A stretch of DNA of 17,082 nucleotides from the NCBI GenBank assembly GCA_011391285.1, contig JAABQU010000240.1, forward strand, positions 1 through 17,082, in the 5' to 3' direction. Origin of the DNA: Thiobacillus sp. (GTDB taxonomy: Bacteria > Pseudomonadota > Gammaproteobacteria > Burkholderiales > Thiobacillaceae). The notes under the pieces were generated by a model that worked only from the letters and a program-made list of their open reading frames with translations, had not been told where the DNA came from and did no database searches. A program made the position numbers and the translations under genes. The first letter of the stretch is position 1. Every line of letters begins with the position of its first letter. Of this stretch, positions 6,957-13,473 are shown one piece after another.

Positions 6957-8035
6957 TGCTGGACACCTTGATCGAGCGCATTCGCGCCGCACATGAAAAC
7001 CAGTCGCCGCTGATCATCCAGGGCGGCGGCAGCAAGACCTTCTACGGCGGCGCCGATGAAGGCGAGGTGCTCAGCTCGCGCGCGCTCACGGGCGTGGTCG
7101 AATATCAGCCCAACGAACTGGTGCTGACCGCACACGCCGGCACCCCGCTGGCTGACATCGAAGGACTTCTCACCGAGCAGAATCAGATGCTGGCATTCGA
7201 GCCGCCGCATTTCGGCGGACCGGCCACGCTCGGCGGCTGCATCGCCGCCGGCCTATCCGGGCCGCGGCGCCCTTATGCCGGTGCTGCGCGCGATTTCGTG
7301 CTCGGCGTTCGCATGATCGACGGCACCGGGCAGCCGCTGCGCTTCGGCGGCCAGGTCATCAAGAACGTCGCCGGCTACGATGTGTCGCGGCTGATGGTCG
7401 GCGCGCTCGGCACGCTCGGCCTCCTCACCGAAGTCTCGCTCAAAGTGCTGCCAAAACCGGCGGCGGAGACCACCCTGCAATTCGAACTCGACGAAGCCGC
7501 CGCCATCCTGAAAATGAACCAGTGGGCGGGACAGCCGCTGCCGCTGTCGGCCACTTCATGGCATGCCGGACTGCTGACGGTGCGGCTGTCGGGTGCGGCC
7601 TCCGCAGTGCAGGCCGCTCAGGCCAAGCTCGGTGGCGACGCACTGAAAGACGCAGCCGCATTCTGGCAGCGGCTGCGCGACCAAGCCACGCCCTTCTTCG
7701 ACAAGCGTTCGCCAACCTCAAATCAGGGTTTGTGGCGGCTGGCAGTCAAGCCGACCACACCGCCGCTCACCGTTGCCAATCGACTGGTGGGCGATGCGCA
7801 GTGGATCGAATGGGGCGGTGCGGTGCGCTGGCTGGTCAGCGACCAGCCGGCCGCGACGCTGCGCGAAGCGGCGAGTGCAGCCGGCGGCCACGCCACCCTG
7901 TTCCGCGGCAACACGCCGCCCGACGGCGCTTTCACTCCGCTCACGCCTGCGCTGGCAACGCTGCACCGCAATCTCAAGCAGCGCTTCGACCCGCGCGGCA
8001 TTTTCAACCGCGGCCGGATGTATCCGGAGTGGTAA
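6956..8035 (+). CDS. glcE: Glycolate oxidase FAD-binding subunit GlcE
   Basis: The second flavin-binding subunit of glycolate oxidase, 359 residues, close to the family length of about 350. The PCMH-type FAD domain occupies roughly the first 170 residues: IIQGGGSKTFYGG near the start, GPATLGGCIAAGLSGPRR in the middle, and GGQVIKNVAGYDVSRLMVG further on, which is characteristic of GlcE. The C-terminus ends FDPRGIFNRGRMYPEW, as in other GlcE proteins. The start codon overlaps the glcD stop (TGATG) with GAGG at 6947-6950, and the stop overlaps the next start (TAATG), so translational coupling is very likely. GlcE is needed with GlcD and GlcF for activity. Confidence 0.95.
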   Translation: MLDTLIERIRAAHENQSPLIIQGGGSKTFYGGADEGEVLSSRALTGVVEYQPNELVLTAHAGTPLADIEGLLTEQNQMLAFEPPHFGGPATLGGCIAAGLSGPRRPYAGAARDFVLGVRMIDGTGQPLRFGGQVIKNVAGYDVSRLMVGALGTLGLLTEVSLKVLPKPAAETTLQFELDEAAAILKMNQWAGQPLPLSATSWHAGLLTVRLSGAASAVQAAQAKLGGDALKDAAAFWQRLRDQATPFFDKRSPTSNQGLWRLAVKPTTPPLTVANRLVGDAQWIEWGGAVRWLVSDQPAATLREAASAAGGHATLFRGNTPPDGAFTPLTPALATLHRNLKQRFDPRGIFNRGRMYPEW

Positions 8036-8415
8036 TGAAAATCGACGCGATTGACCATGTCGTGCTGACCGTACGGGACATTCCTGCCAGCGTGGCCTTC
8101 TACACGCGTGCGCTGGGCATGCGCGAGGTGATCTTTGGCGATGACCGGCGCGCGCTGGCCTTTGGCCGCTGCAAGCTCAACCTGCATCAGGCCGGTCGCG
8201 AATTCGAACCGAGAGCGGCCCACCCCGCGCCGGGCGCCGTCGATCTCTGCCTGCTCGCGCGCACCCCCGTTGTCGAAATCGTGCACCACCTCGCCGCTCA
8301 GGGGATCGCCATCGAGGCAGGGCCGATCGAGCGCACCGGTGCGCAAGGCCCCATCCTGTCGGTCTACGTGCGCGATCCCGACGGCAACCTGATCGAACTC
8401 TCCAATCCGCTCTGA
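8035..8415 (+). CDS. VOC-family (glyoxalase/bleomycin-resistance fold) small protein
   Basis: A 126-residue cytoplasmic protein with one vicinal-oxygen-chelate domain. It begins KIDAIDHVVLTVRDI (H8 is a usual metal ligand) and continues with FYTRALGMREV, LNLHQAG (second likely histidine), and YVRDPDGNLIELSNPL at the end (glutamate of LIEL as the usual last ligand). VOC enzymes act as glyoxalase I, epimerases, dioxygenases or thiol transferases; the substrate cannot be told here. The ATG overlaps the glcE stop, has CGGAG about 5 bases upstream, and the gene ends one base before glcF. Insertion between two glycolate oxidase subunits suggests a role linked to glyoxylate or a related aldehyde, which is inference. 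Confidence 0.85.
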   Translation: MKIDAIDHVVLTVRDIPASVAFYTRALGMREVIFGDDRRALAFGRCKLNLHQAGREFEPRAAHPAPGAVDLCLLARTPVVEIVHHLAAQGIAIEAGPIERTGAQGPILSVYVRDPDGNLIELSNPL

Positions 8416-8416
8416 C

Positions 8417-9646
8417 ATGCAGACCAACATCGCCGAATCCTTCCGCAACACCCCCGATGGCGAGGTTGCCGAACGCATCCTGCGCAGTTGTGTGCATTGC
8501 GGCTTCTGTCTGGCCACCTGCCCCACCTACCAGATTCTTGGTGACGAACTCGACTCGCCGCGCGGCCGCATCTATCTGATGAAGCAGGTGCTAGAAGGCG
8601 CGACGCCGACCGCGAAAACCCAGCTCCACCTCGACCGCTGCCTGACCTGCCGCAACTGCGAAACCACCTGCCCGTCAGGCGTGGAATACGGCAAGCTGCT
8701 CGACATCGGCCGCCACATCGTCGAGGAAAAAGTCGGCCGCAGCGTCAGCGAAACCGCCACCCGCGCCGCGCTGAAAACCAGCCTCGGCACGCAGCTGCTC
8801 TTCAACAGCGCGCTGAAACTCGGCCAGAGCGTGCGCGGCCTGATGCCCGGTTTCCTGAAAAGCCGCATCCCTGCCGCCGAGGCGGCTGGCGCCTGGCCGC
8901 CAGCGCACCACGCCCGCCGCATGCTGGTGTTGCAGGGCTGCGTGCAGCCCGGTCTCAAGCCCAACATCAACAGCGCCACGGCGCGTGTGCTCGACCGCAT
9001 CGAGATCTCGCTGATTGCTGCGGACGCAGCCGGCTGTTGCGGTGCGCTGGCGCATCATCTCAACGATACCGAAGGCGGCCTTGCCGCCGCGCGCCGCAAC
9101 ATCGATGCCTGGATACCCTATCTGGACGCCGGCGCCGAAGCCATCGTGATGACCGCCTCGGGCTGCGGCGTGATGGTGAAGGACTACGGCTGGCTGCTGC
9201 GCGACGATCCGGTCTATGCAGAAAAAGCGATGCGGATCTCCACGGCGACACGGGACATTTCGGAAATCCTCGTGGCCGAACGCGACTCGCTTAAAACGCT
9301 GGCTGCCCGCCCCGCATCGAAACGCATCGCCTACCACCCGCCCTGCACCCTGCAGCACGGACAGAAACTCAGCGGCGGCGTCGAGGCCCTGCTGGCTGAC
9401 GCCGGATTCGAGCTCACCCCGGTCGCGGAAAAGCACTTGTGCTGCGGCTCGGCCGGCACCTATTCGATCCTGCAACCGGAGATCGCCAACCAGCTCAAGA
9501 CACGCAAGCTCGGTAACCTTCAGGTGGGACAGCCGGAGCTGATCGCCACCGCCAACATCGGCTGCCTCACGCATCTGCAATCGGGCAGCAACATCCCGGT
9601 GCGACACTGGGTGGAACTTCTGGACGAGGTGCTTGCCGCATCCTGA
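8417..9646 (+). CDS. glcF: Glycolate oxidase iron-sulfur subunit GlcF
   Basis: The electron-transfer subunit of glycolate oxidase, 409 residues, as usual. Two ferredoxin-type 4Fe-4S motifs lie near the N-terminus: C25, C28, C31, C35 (CVHCGFCLATCP) and C75, C78, C81, C85 (CLTCRNCETTCP). Two cysteine-rich CCG domains follow: GCCGALAHH at 206-213 and LCCGSAGTYS at 341-350, with further cysteines at C250 (SGCGV) and C310 (HPPC). It accepts electrons from GlcD/GlcE and hands them to quinone at the membrane. It starts one base after the VOC gene stop with no strong ribosome site of its own, so it is probably coupled to it. Confidence 0.95.
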   Translation: MQTNIAESFRNTPDGEVAERILRSCVHCGFCLATCPTYQILGDELDSPRGRIYLMKQVLEGATPTAKTQLHLDRCLTCRNCETTCPSGVEYGKLLDIGRHIVEEKVGRSVSETATRAALKTSLGTQLLFNSALKLGQSVRGLMPGFLKSRIPAAEAAGAWPPAHHARRMLVLQGCVQPGLKPNINSATARVLDRIEISLIAADAAGCCGALAHHLNDTEGGLAAARRNIDAWIPYLDAGAEAIVMTASGCGVMVKDYGWLLRDDPVYAEKAMRISTATRDISEILVAERDSLKTLAARPASKRIAYHPPCTLQHGQKLSGGVEALLADAGFELTPVAEKHLCCGSAGTYSILQPEIANQLKTRKLGNLQVGQPELIATANIGCLTHLQSGSNIPVRHWVELLDEVLAAS

Positions 9647-9666
9647 AGACCTTTCAGGAGACCCGC

Positions 9667-10416
9667 ATGATTTTCAAGCAACTGTTCGAACCCGTTTCCA
9701 GCACCTACACCTACCTGCTCGGTTGCGGGGACACCGGCCAGGCCCTGCTGATCGACCCGGTGCTGCCGACCTGGGAGCGCGACCTTGTAGAGGTCAACCG
9801 GCTCGGCCTCAAGCTCGCCTACACGATCGAGACGCACATCCACGCCGACCACATCACCTCGGCCAGAAAACTCAAGGCCATCGCCGGCAGCCAGATCGCC
9901 GGCCCCGCGCTCGACGCGCTGCCTTGCACCGATGTCGGCATCGTCGACGGCGTGCCGTTCAGGATGGGTTCGGTGGAGCTCGCGCCGATCCACACGCCTG
10001 GCCACACCGACAACCACTTCGCCTATGCCCATGCCGGCCGGCTCTACACCGGCGACGCGCTGCTGATCGAGGCCTGCGGCCGCACCGATTTCCAGAGCGG
10101 CGACCCGGCCGCGCTCTATCACTCGGTGCGCGGCAAGCTGTTTGCCTTCGACGACGACACCCTAGTCTACCCGGCGCACGATTACGAACAGCGCCGCATC
10201 AGCACCATCGGCCAGGAAAAAGCGCGCAATCCCCGCCTGGGCGGCGAACGCTCGCTGGAGGATTTCGTCGCACTGATGAACAACCTCAAGCTCGCCTACC
10301 CCAAGTTCATCGACTACGCCGTGCCCGGCAACCGCGAATGCGGCGCCTGCCCGCCCGGCGTGCCGGAGCATTTGCAGCAGTATTGCGCGCAGATTGCCGA
10401 GAGCCGACAGGGCTGA
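9667..10416 (+). CDS. ETHE1-like persulfide (sulfur) dioxygenase, metallo-beta-lactamase fold
   Basis: A 249-residue soluble enzyme of the ETHE1/persulfide dioxygenase group, which oxidises glutathione persulfide to sulfite and glutathione using a mononuclear iron. The metal site is clear: THIHADHITS (H57, H59, D61, H62), TPGHTDN (H113), TGDALL (D130) and YPAHDYE (H171). GRTDFQSGDP (138-146), typical of this group, and the C-terminal KARNPRLGGERS, then LMNNLKLAYPK block set it apart from glyoxalase II. An AGGAGA ribosome site at 9656-9661 sits 5 bases before the ATG. It lies 20 bases after glcF, so cotranscription is possible but its role may be separate (sulfide or persulfide handling). Three extra cysteines lie near the C-terminus (C225, C228, C240). 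Confidence 0.88.
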   Translation: MIFKQLFEPVSSTYTYLLGCGDTGQALLIDPVLPTWERDLVEVNRLGLKLAYTIETHIHADHITSARKLKAIAGSQIAGPALDALPCTDVGIVDGVPFRMGSVELAPIHTPGHTDNHFAYAHAGRLYTGDALLIEACGRTDFQSGDPAALYHSVRGKLFAFDDDTLVYPAHDYEQRRISTIGQEKARNPRLGGERSLEDFVALMNNLKLAYPKFIDYAVPGNRECGACPPGVPEHLQQYCAQIAESRQG

Positions 10417-10442
10417 TTAGTGCGGCGCCGACAGGGCTGATT
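10403..10442 (+). repeat. 16-bp direct repeat across the dioxygenase stop codon
   Basis: GCCGACAGGGCTGATT occurs at 10403-10418 and again, identical, at 10427-10442, a period of 24 bases. The first copy encodes the last residues and stop (TGA 10414-10416) of the persulfide dioxygenase. It looks like a small local duplication; no function is apparent. The rest of the gap to the next gene (10443-10538) shows only a weak GGCGG/CCGCC stem without a T run. Confidence 0.6.
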
Positions 10443-10550
10443 GAACTCGGCGGTGCGATCCGCCTCGAACCTGGGATCACGCAATCCTGATCCGCCGCCC
10501 GAATACGGCCGGCGCGCACTTCAATCCACCCCAATTCACGGAGGCATCCC

Positions 10551-10919
10551 ATGCAAGTGCAATTCAATACGGATGAAAGCGTAGTCGGACGCGAAGCCCT
10601 CGGCCGCCACGCCGAAGAAGTGGCCCGCAAGGTTCTGGACCGCTTCAGCAACGAGGTCACCCGGGTGGAAATCCACCTCAGCGACAGCAACGGTCAAAAA
10701 GCGGGCGAAAACGACAAGCGCTGCCTGATGGAAGCACGCGTGGCCGGCCGCCAGCCGATCGCGGTCACCGACCAGGCCAATACGCTGCACCAGGCCATCG
10801 ACGGCGCTGCCCAGAAAATGAAGCGCTCGCTCGAGAGTACGCTCGGCAAGCTCGGCGACCACAAACGCAAGCCATCGACCCCGGGCAGCGACGACGAATC
10901 GCGCAGCGAAGAAAGCTGA
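10551..10919 (+). CDS. HPF/RaiA-family ribosome-associated protein
   Basis: A 122-residue protein of the sigma-54 modulation/HPF family (PF02482). Members bind the 30S decoding region and silence or store ribosomes in stationary phase or stress. The alternating hydrophobic pattern of the fold is visible: MQVQFNTDESV strand, the long helix through EALGRHAEEVARKVLDRF, VTRVEIHLSDSNG, the basic KRCLMEARVAGRQPIAV, and the second helix HQAIDGAAQKMKRSLESTLGKL. The tail after residue 100 is charged and probably disordered. It lacks the extra dimerisation domain of long HPF. A CGGAGG ribosome site lies 6 bases before the ATG. It is not beside rpoN or the PTS genes, so it is probably an accessory paralogue rather than the main HPF. 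Confidence 0.82.
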   Translation: MQVQFNTDESVVGREALGRHAEEVARKVLDRFSNEVTRVEIHLSDSNGQKAGENDKRCLMEARVAGRQPIAVTDQANTLHQAIDGAAQKMKRSLESTLGKLGDHKRKPSTPGSDDESRSEES

Positions 10920-11035
10920 CGGGCCCGGCGGTTTCACGTCGAAATCCAAACAATCCGTCGGCACACCCATGGGTTGGGCAGAGTCGGGCCTGACCCGCTA
11001 CACTTGTTGTGTCCCACGCTTAAAAGGAAAACGGC

Positions 11036-11335
11036 ATGAGCACAAAAGACGAATTTGTTCAAAAGATGCACGCCAAGCTCGACGAATGGAATGCCGAGAT
11101 CGATACGCTGTCGGCAAGAGCTGATCAGGCCTCTCACAAAGCCGAGGAGGAAGCCCGCGCAGAATACAACAAGCAGATCGAGGCCCTGCGCAGCAAGCGC
11201 GACCACGCTCGCAGCAAGCTGCGCGAGGTCGAATCCGCAAGCGAAAGTGCCTGGCAAGACCTGAAGGCCGGCGTCGAACTGGCATGGGAATCGGTCAGCG
11301 AAGCGATACGTTCCGCCACCGCCCGATTCAAGTAA
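11036..11335 (+). CDS. Small coiled-coil protein, sll1863-like stress family
   Basis: A 99-residue, highly charged, almost wholly helical protein. Heptad-like hydrophobic spacing runs from about residue 5 to 75 (FVQKMHAKLDEWNAEIDTL, then YNKQIEALRSKRDHARSKL), and the C-terminus is amphipathic (AWQDLKAGVELAWESVSEAI). There is no signal peptide or cysteine. It resembles the short coiled-coil proteins labelled sll1863-family stress response proteins, from memory and without an alignment. AAAAGGA at 11022-11028 provides the ribosome site. It lies between the HPF-like and ferritin-like genes, all on one strand with gaps of 116 and 56 bases, in keeping with a stress role. Confidence 0.7.
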   Translation: MSTKDEFVQKMHAKLDEWNAEIDTLSARADQASHKAEEEARAEYNKQIEALRSKRDHARSKLREVESASESAWQDLKAGVELAWESVSEAIRSATARFK

Positions 11336-11391
11336 ATCGTCCGTTTCACACCCGACACATTTTTACGGCAACACGACAGGGAGCGCCAAAC

Positions 11392-11679
11392 ATGGCAAAC
11401 GAGGGTTATCACGAACCGATCGAAGAACTCAGCGCGGAAACGCGCGACATGCACCGGGCGATCACGTCGCTGATGGAAGAGCTCGAGGCAGTGGACTGGT
11501 ACAACCAGCGCGTGGATGTGTGCAAGGATCCGGAGTTGCGCGCCATCCTCAAGCACAATCGCGACGAAGAGAAGGAGCACGCGGCCATGGTGCTGGAGTG
11601 GATCCGCCGCAAGGACCCGAGCTTCGACAAGGAGCTGCGGGACTACCTGTTCACCGACAAGACCATCGCCCACGACTGA
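11392..11679 (+). CDS. Encapsulated-ferritin-like protein (EncFtn family), short form
   Basis: A 95-residue ferritin-like protein with two antiparallel helices that, in the family, forms an annular decamer with a ferroxidase site at subunit interfaces oxidising Fe(II) to Fe(III). All key residues of the Rhodospirillum rubrum protein (E32, E62, H65, W38) can be matched: E30 and W36 in MEELEAVDWYNQRVD, and E60 and H63 in HNRDEEKEHAAM. The protein ends at YLFTDKTIAHD, so it lacks the C-terminal extension that carries the encapsulin-loading peptide in canonical members, and no encapsulin gene follows. AGGGAG (11378-11383) precedes the ATG; an upstream in-frame ATG at 11284 falls in the previous gene and is rejected. 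Confidence 0.88.
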   Translation: MANEGYHEPIEELSAETRDMHRAITSLMEELEAVDWYNQRVDVCKDPELRAILKHNRDEEKEHAAMVLEWIRRKDPSFDKELRDYLFTDKTIAHD

Positions 11680-11688
11680 GACGTGACA

Positions 11689-11704
11689 GGGCGCGGAACC
11701 GCCC
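11689..11704. terminator. Possible stem between convergent genes
   Basis: GGGCG-CGGAAC-CGCCC forms a 5-bp GC stem in the 26-base gap between the convergent EncFtn and metallohydrolase stop codons. Neither strand has a U tract, so this is weak; it could still help end one transcript. Confidence 0.25.
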
Positions 11705-11705
11705 G

Positions 11706-12725
11706 CTACTTCAGCGAGCGGGCTTCCTCGTCCAGATAGATGCGATAGGCATTGCCGCGGTTGCTGCCGTCGAAGGCCGGCAGCTTTTCGTAGCGTGACC
11801 AGTCGGTGTTGCGATAGGCCTCGTCGAAGGGAACGAGGTCCCTGACCGCCCGGGCCATGGCCGCGCGCACGAACACGATGTAGTTCCGGGTCGCCTCCAC
11901 CACCTGCCCGGCGTCCTCCGACAGCGTGCCATGGCCGGGAACGATGTAGCGCACCTGGTCTTTCAGGCCCGCAATATGGTCGAGGCCCGCCAGCCATCGC
12001 TCGATGTCGGTTTCGGGGCTGTCGAGAAAGGGCACGCGTCCGCCGTATAGCACGTCGCCGCCGAACAGCACCCCATAATTTTTGACCAGCATGATGGAAT
12101 CGCCGGGGGCATGGGCCGGCCCGAGATGCCGGACCTCGAACTCGACGCCGCCCAGTTCGAAGCGTATTTCCTGATCGAACACCTCGTCCGGCGTCACGAT
12201 GAAGGTCTTCTCGTCCACCCAGGGGAACAGGGCCTCGCGGCGCTGCTCGAGCCGGCGCGCGGCATCCTCGCCCTGGCTGTCTGCGGTACCCCCCGCGTAG
12301 CCGAGGGTGCCGCGCTGGGCCAGCACCGTCGGCGCGTTGCCATGCTCCTTGAAGGCCTGCAGGCCGTAGATGTGGTCGGCATGGTAATGGCTGACCACGA
12401 CAAGCTTGATGGGCTTGTCGGTCACCTCACGGATACGCTGCAGCATCCGGTAGCCCAGCGCCGGTGTGCCGAGTGCGTCGAACACCACCACGCCCGCCTC
12501 GGTGACCACGAAGCCGGCGTTCGAGGTATGGCCCTGGTTCACCGAGTCGGGCACGCCCGACAGCCCCTCGATGTAATACACGGGCACGCCCGGCACCTGG
12601 AGCAGTTCGAAAGGCAGGCTGACCGCCGCATAGGGCGTTTCCCCCGGCGTCGCGGCCGAGGCCGGTATGGCAGACAGCAGCGCAACGGCCAGCACGAGCG
12701 CGCGTGAATCAGTACGTCGTGACAT
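11706..12725 (-). CDS. Secreted SoxH-like metallo-beta-lactamase-fold hydrolase
   Basis: A 339-residue exported metallohydrolase. Residues 1-25 are a Sec signal peptide (SRRTDSR, then hydrophobic ALVLAVALLSAIPASA, cleavage near ASA-ATP). The mature protein carries a full two-metal site: SHYHADHIYG (H113, H115, D117, H118), GPAHAPGDS (H205), FGGDVLY (D224) and VPGHGTL (H265). The order, the signal peptide and the length fit the SoxH/quinoprotein-relay metallohydrolase group seen beside sulfur-oxidation or PQQ-dehydrogenase genes; the substrate is unproven. The ATG at 12725 is fixed by a strong AAGGGGAGGA five bases upstream and by the signal peptide. It is separated by 157 bases from mobA, on the same strand, with no promoter I can name in the gap. 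Confidence 0.8.
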   Translation of the reverse strand: MSRRTDSRALVLAVALLSAIPASAATPGETPYAAVSLPFELLQVPGVPVYYIEGLSGVPDSVNQGHTSNAGFVVTEAGVVVFDALGTPALGYRMLQRIREVTDKPIKLVVVSHYHADHIYGLQAFKEHGNAPTVLAQRGTLGYAGGTADSQGEDAARRLEQRREALFPWVDEKTFIVTPDEVFDQEIRFELGGVEFEVRHLGPAHAPGDSIMLVKNYGVLFGGDVLYGGRVPFLDSPETDIERWLAGLDHIAGLKDQVRYIVPGHGTLSEDAGQVVEATRNYIVFVRAAMARAVRDLVPFDEAYRNTDWSRYEKLPAFDGSNRGNAYRIYLDEEARSLK

Positions 12726-12882
12726 AAGCGTCCTCCCCTTGTCGTTTGATTCGCTCGGCGTCGACCCTGCAGATTTTGTGGCGCGAGCGAATGTGGGACT
12801 GCGCGGGTGCACCATCCGTTCACGGCTTTGGCCAGGTATTTCCAACGGGGAATTTCCGCATTCAGGCCGCTCGGGCCTCGAC

Positions 12883-13473
12883 TCAATCTGCCGGCAGGTC
12901 CTGTGGTTGATTGAGATTGGCAAAGCAGGCGGCATCGAAGCGCACCTTCGTTGAGCGCAGTCCGGCCTGCCAGTGACGCACCGCACGTTCGCCACGCGCA
13001 AGATACCCGGCCAGATTCTCGCGCTGGTCGGTGCGCACGATGAAACAGCTGTGATGCACGCGCATGTCGTCCGCCGCCACCGCCAGCGGCACGTTCTCCT
13101 GCCGCGCCGCGGCCCGCAGGCGCTGCGCCAGATCGGCGGGCAGGTGCGGCGTGTCGCAAGGCACGACCAGCAGCCAATCCGCATTCACCACCTCGAGCGC
13201 CGCCAGCACACCGGCCAGCGGGCCGGGAAAATCGGGCAGGGTGTCGGGCAGCACGCGATGGCCATACGCTGCGTAGGTCCCGAGATTGCGGTTGGCGCTG
13301 ATGAGGAGTTCCCCAACCTGCGGCGTCAGCACAGCGAGCGCCCATTCGATCAGGGGGCGGCCCTGATACGCGATCAGTCCTTTGTCGGCCCCACCCATGC
13401 GACGACCCTGCCCGCCCGCCAGGATGACGGCGGCCACACGGGCCGATTCCAGTTTACTGCCGCTGTCGGACAT
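12883..13473 (-). CDS. mobA: Molybdenum cofactor guanylyltransferase MobA
   Basis: Transfers GMP from GTP to molybdopterin-Mo to form the guanine dinucleotide cofactor used by DMSO-reductase-family enzymes; cytoplasmic. It has 196 residues, the normal length. The nucleotide-binding loop VILAGGQGRRMGGADKGL lies at 16-33, followed by the GRPLIEW stretch near 38-44, LPDFPGPLAGVL (the guanine site region) and the metal-binding VVPCDTPHLP. The start at 13473 is 20 bases inside the end of the upstream glycosyltransferase gene and lacks its own ribosome site, so translation is probably coupled. An upstream in-frame ATG at 13653 would add 60 residues of unrelated, arginine-rich sequence and is rejected. 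Confidence 0.9.
   Translation of the reverse strand: MSDSGSKLESARVAAVILAGGQGRRMGGADKGLIAYQGRPLIEWALAVLTPQVGELLISANRNLGTYAAYGHRVLPDTLPDFPGPLAGVLAALEVVNADWLLVVPCDTPHLPADLAQRLRAAARQENVPLAVAADDMRVHHSCFIVRTDQRENLAGYLARGERAVRHWQAGLRSTKVRFDAACFANLNQPQDLPAD

Noticed and set aside
5466..6992. A 508-codon open frame antisense to glcD
   Set aside because: It lies wholly opposite glcD, has histidine-, glutamine- and arginine-rich sequence without recognisable domains, and is what high-GC third positions produce on the other strand.
10449..10464. GGCGG/CCGCC stem after the persulfide dioxygenase gene
   Set aside because: Only five pairs and no following T run; not convincing as a terminator.
10974..11004. 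TTGGGC and TACACT as a promoter for the coiled-coil gene
   Set aside because: The spacer is 19 bases and both boxes are poor; I cannot support it.
11284..11391. Longer EncFtn start at 11284
   Set aside because: It overlaps the coiled-coil gene, ignores the ribosome site at 11378-11383, and the known family begins near the ATG at 11392.
12741..12882. A gene or RNA in the gap between mobA and the SoxH-like gene
   Set aside because: The open frames there are read-through extensions of the metallohydrolase frame without a ribosome site; I see no stable hairpin or promoter.
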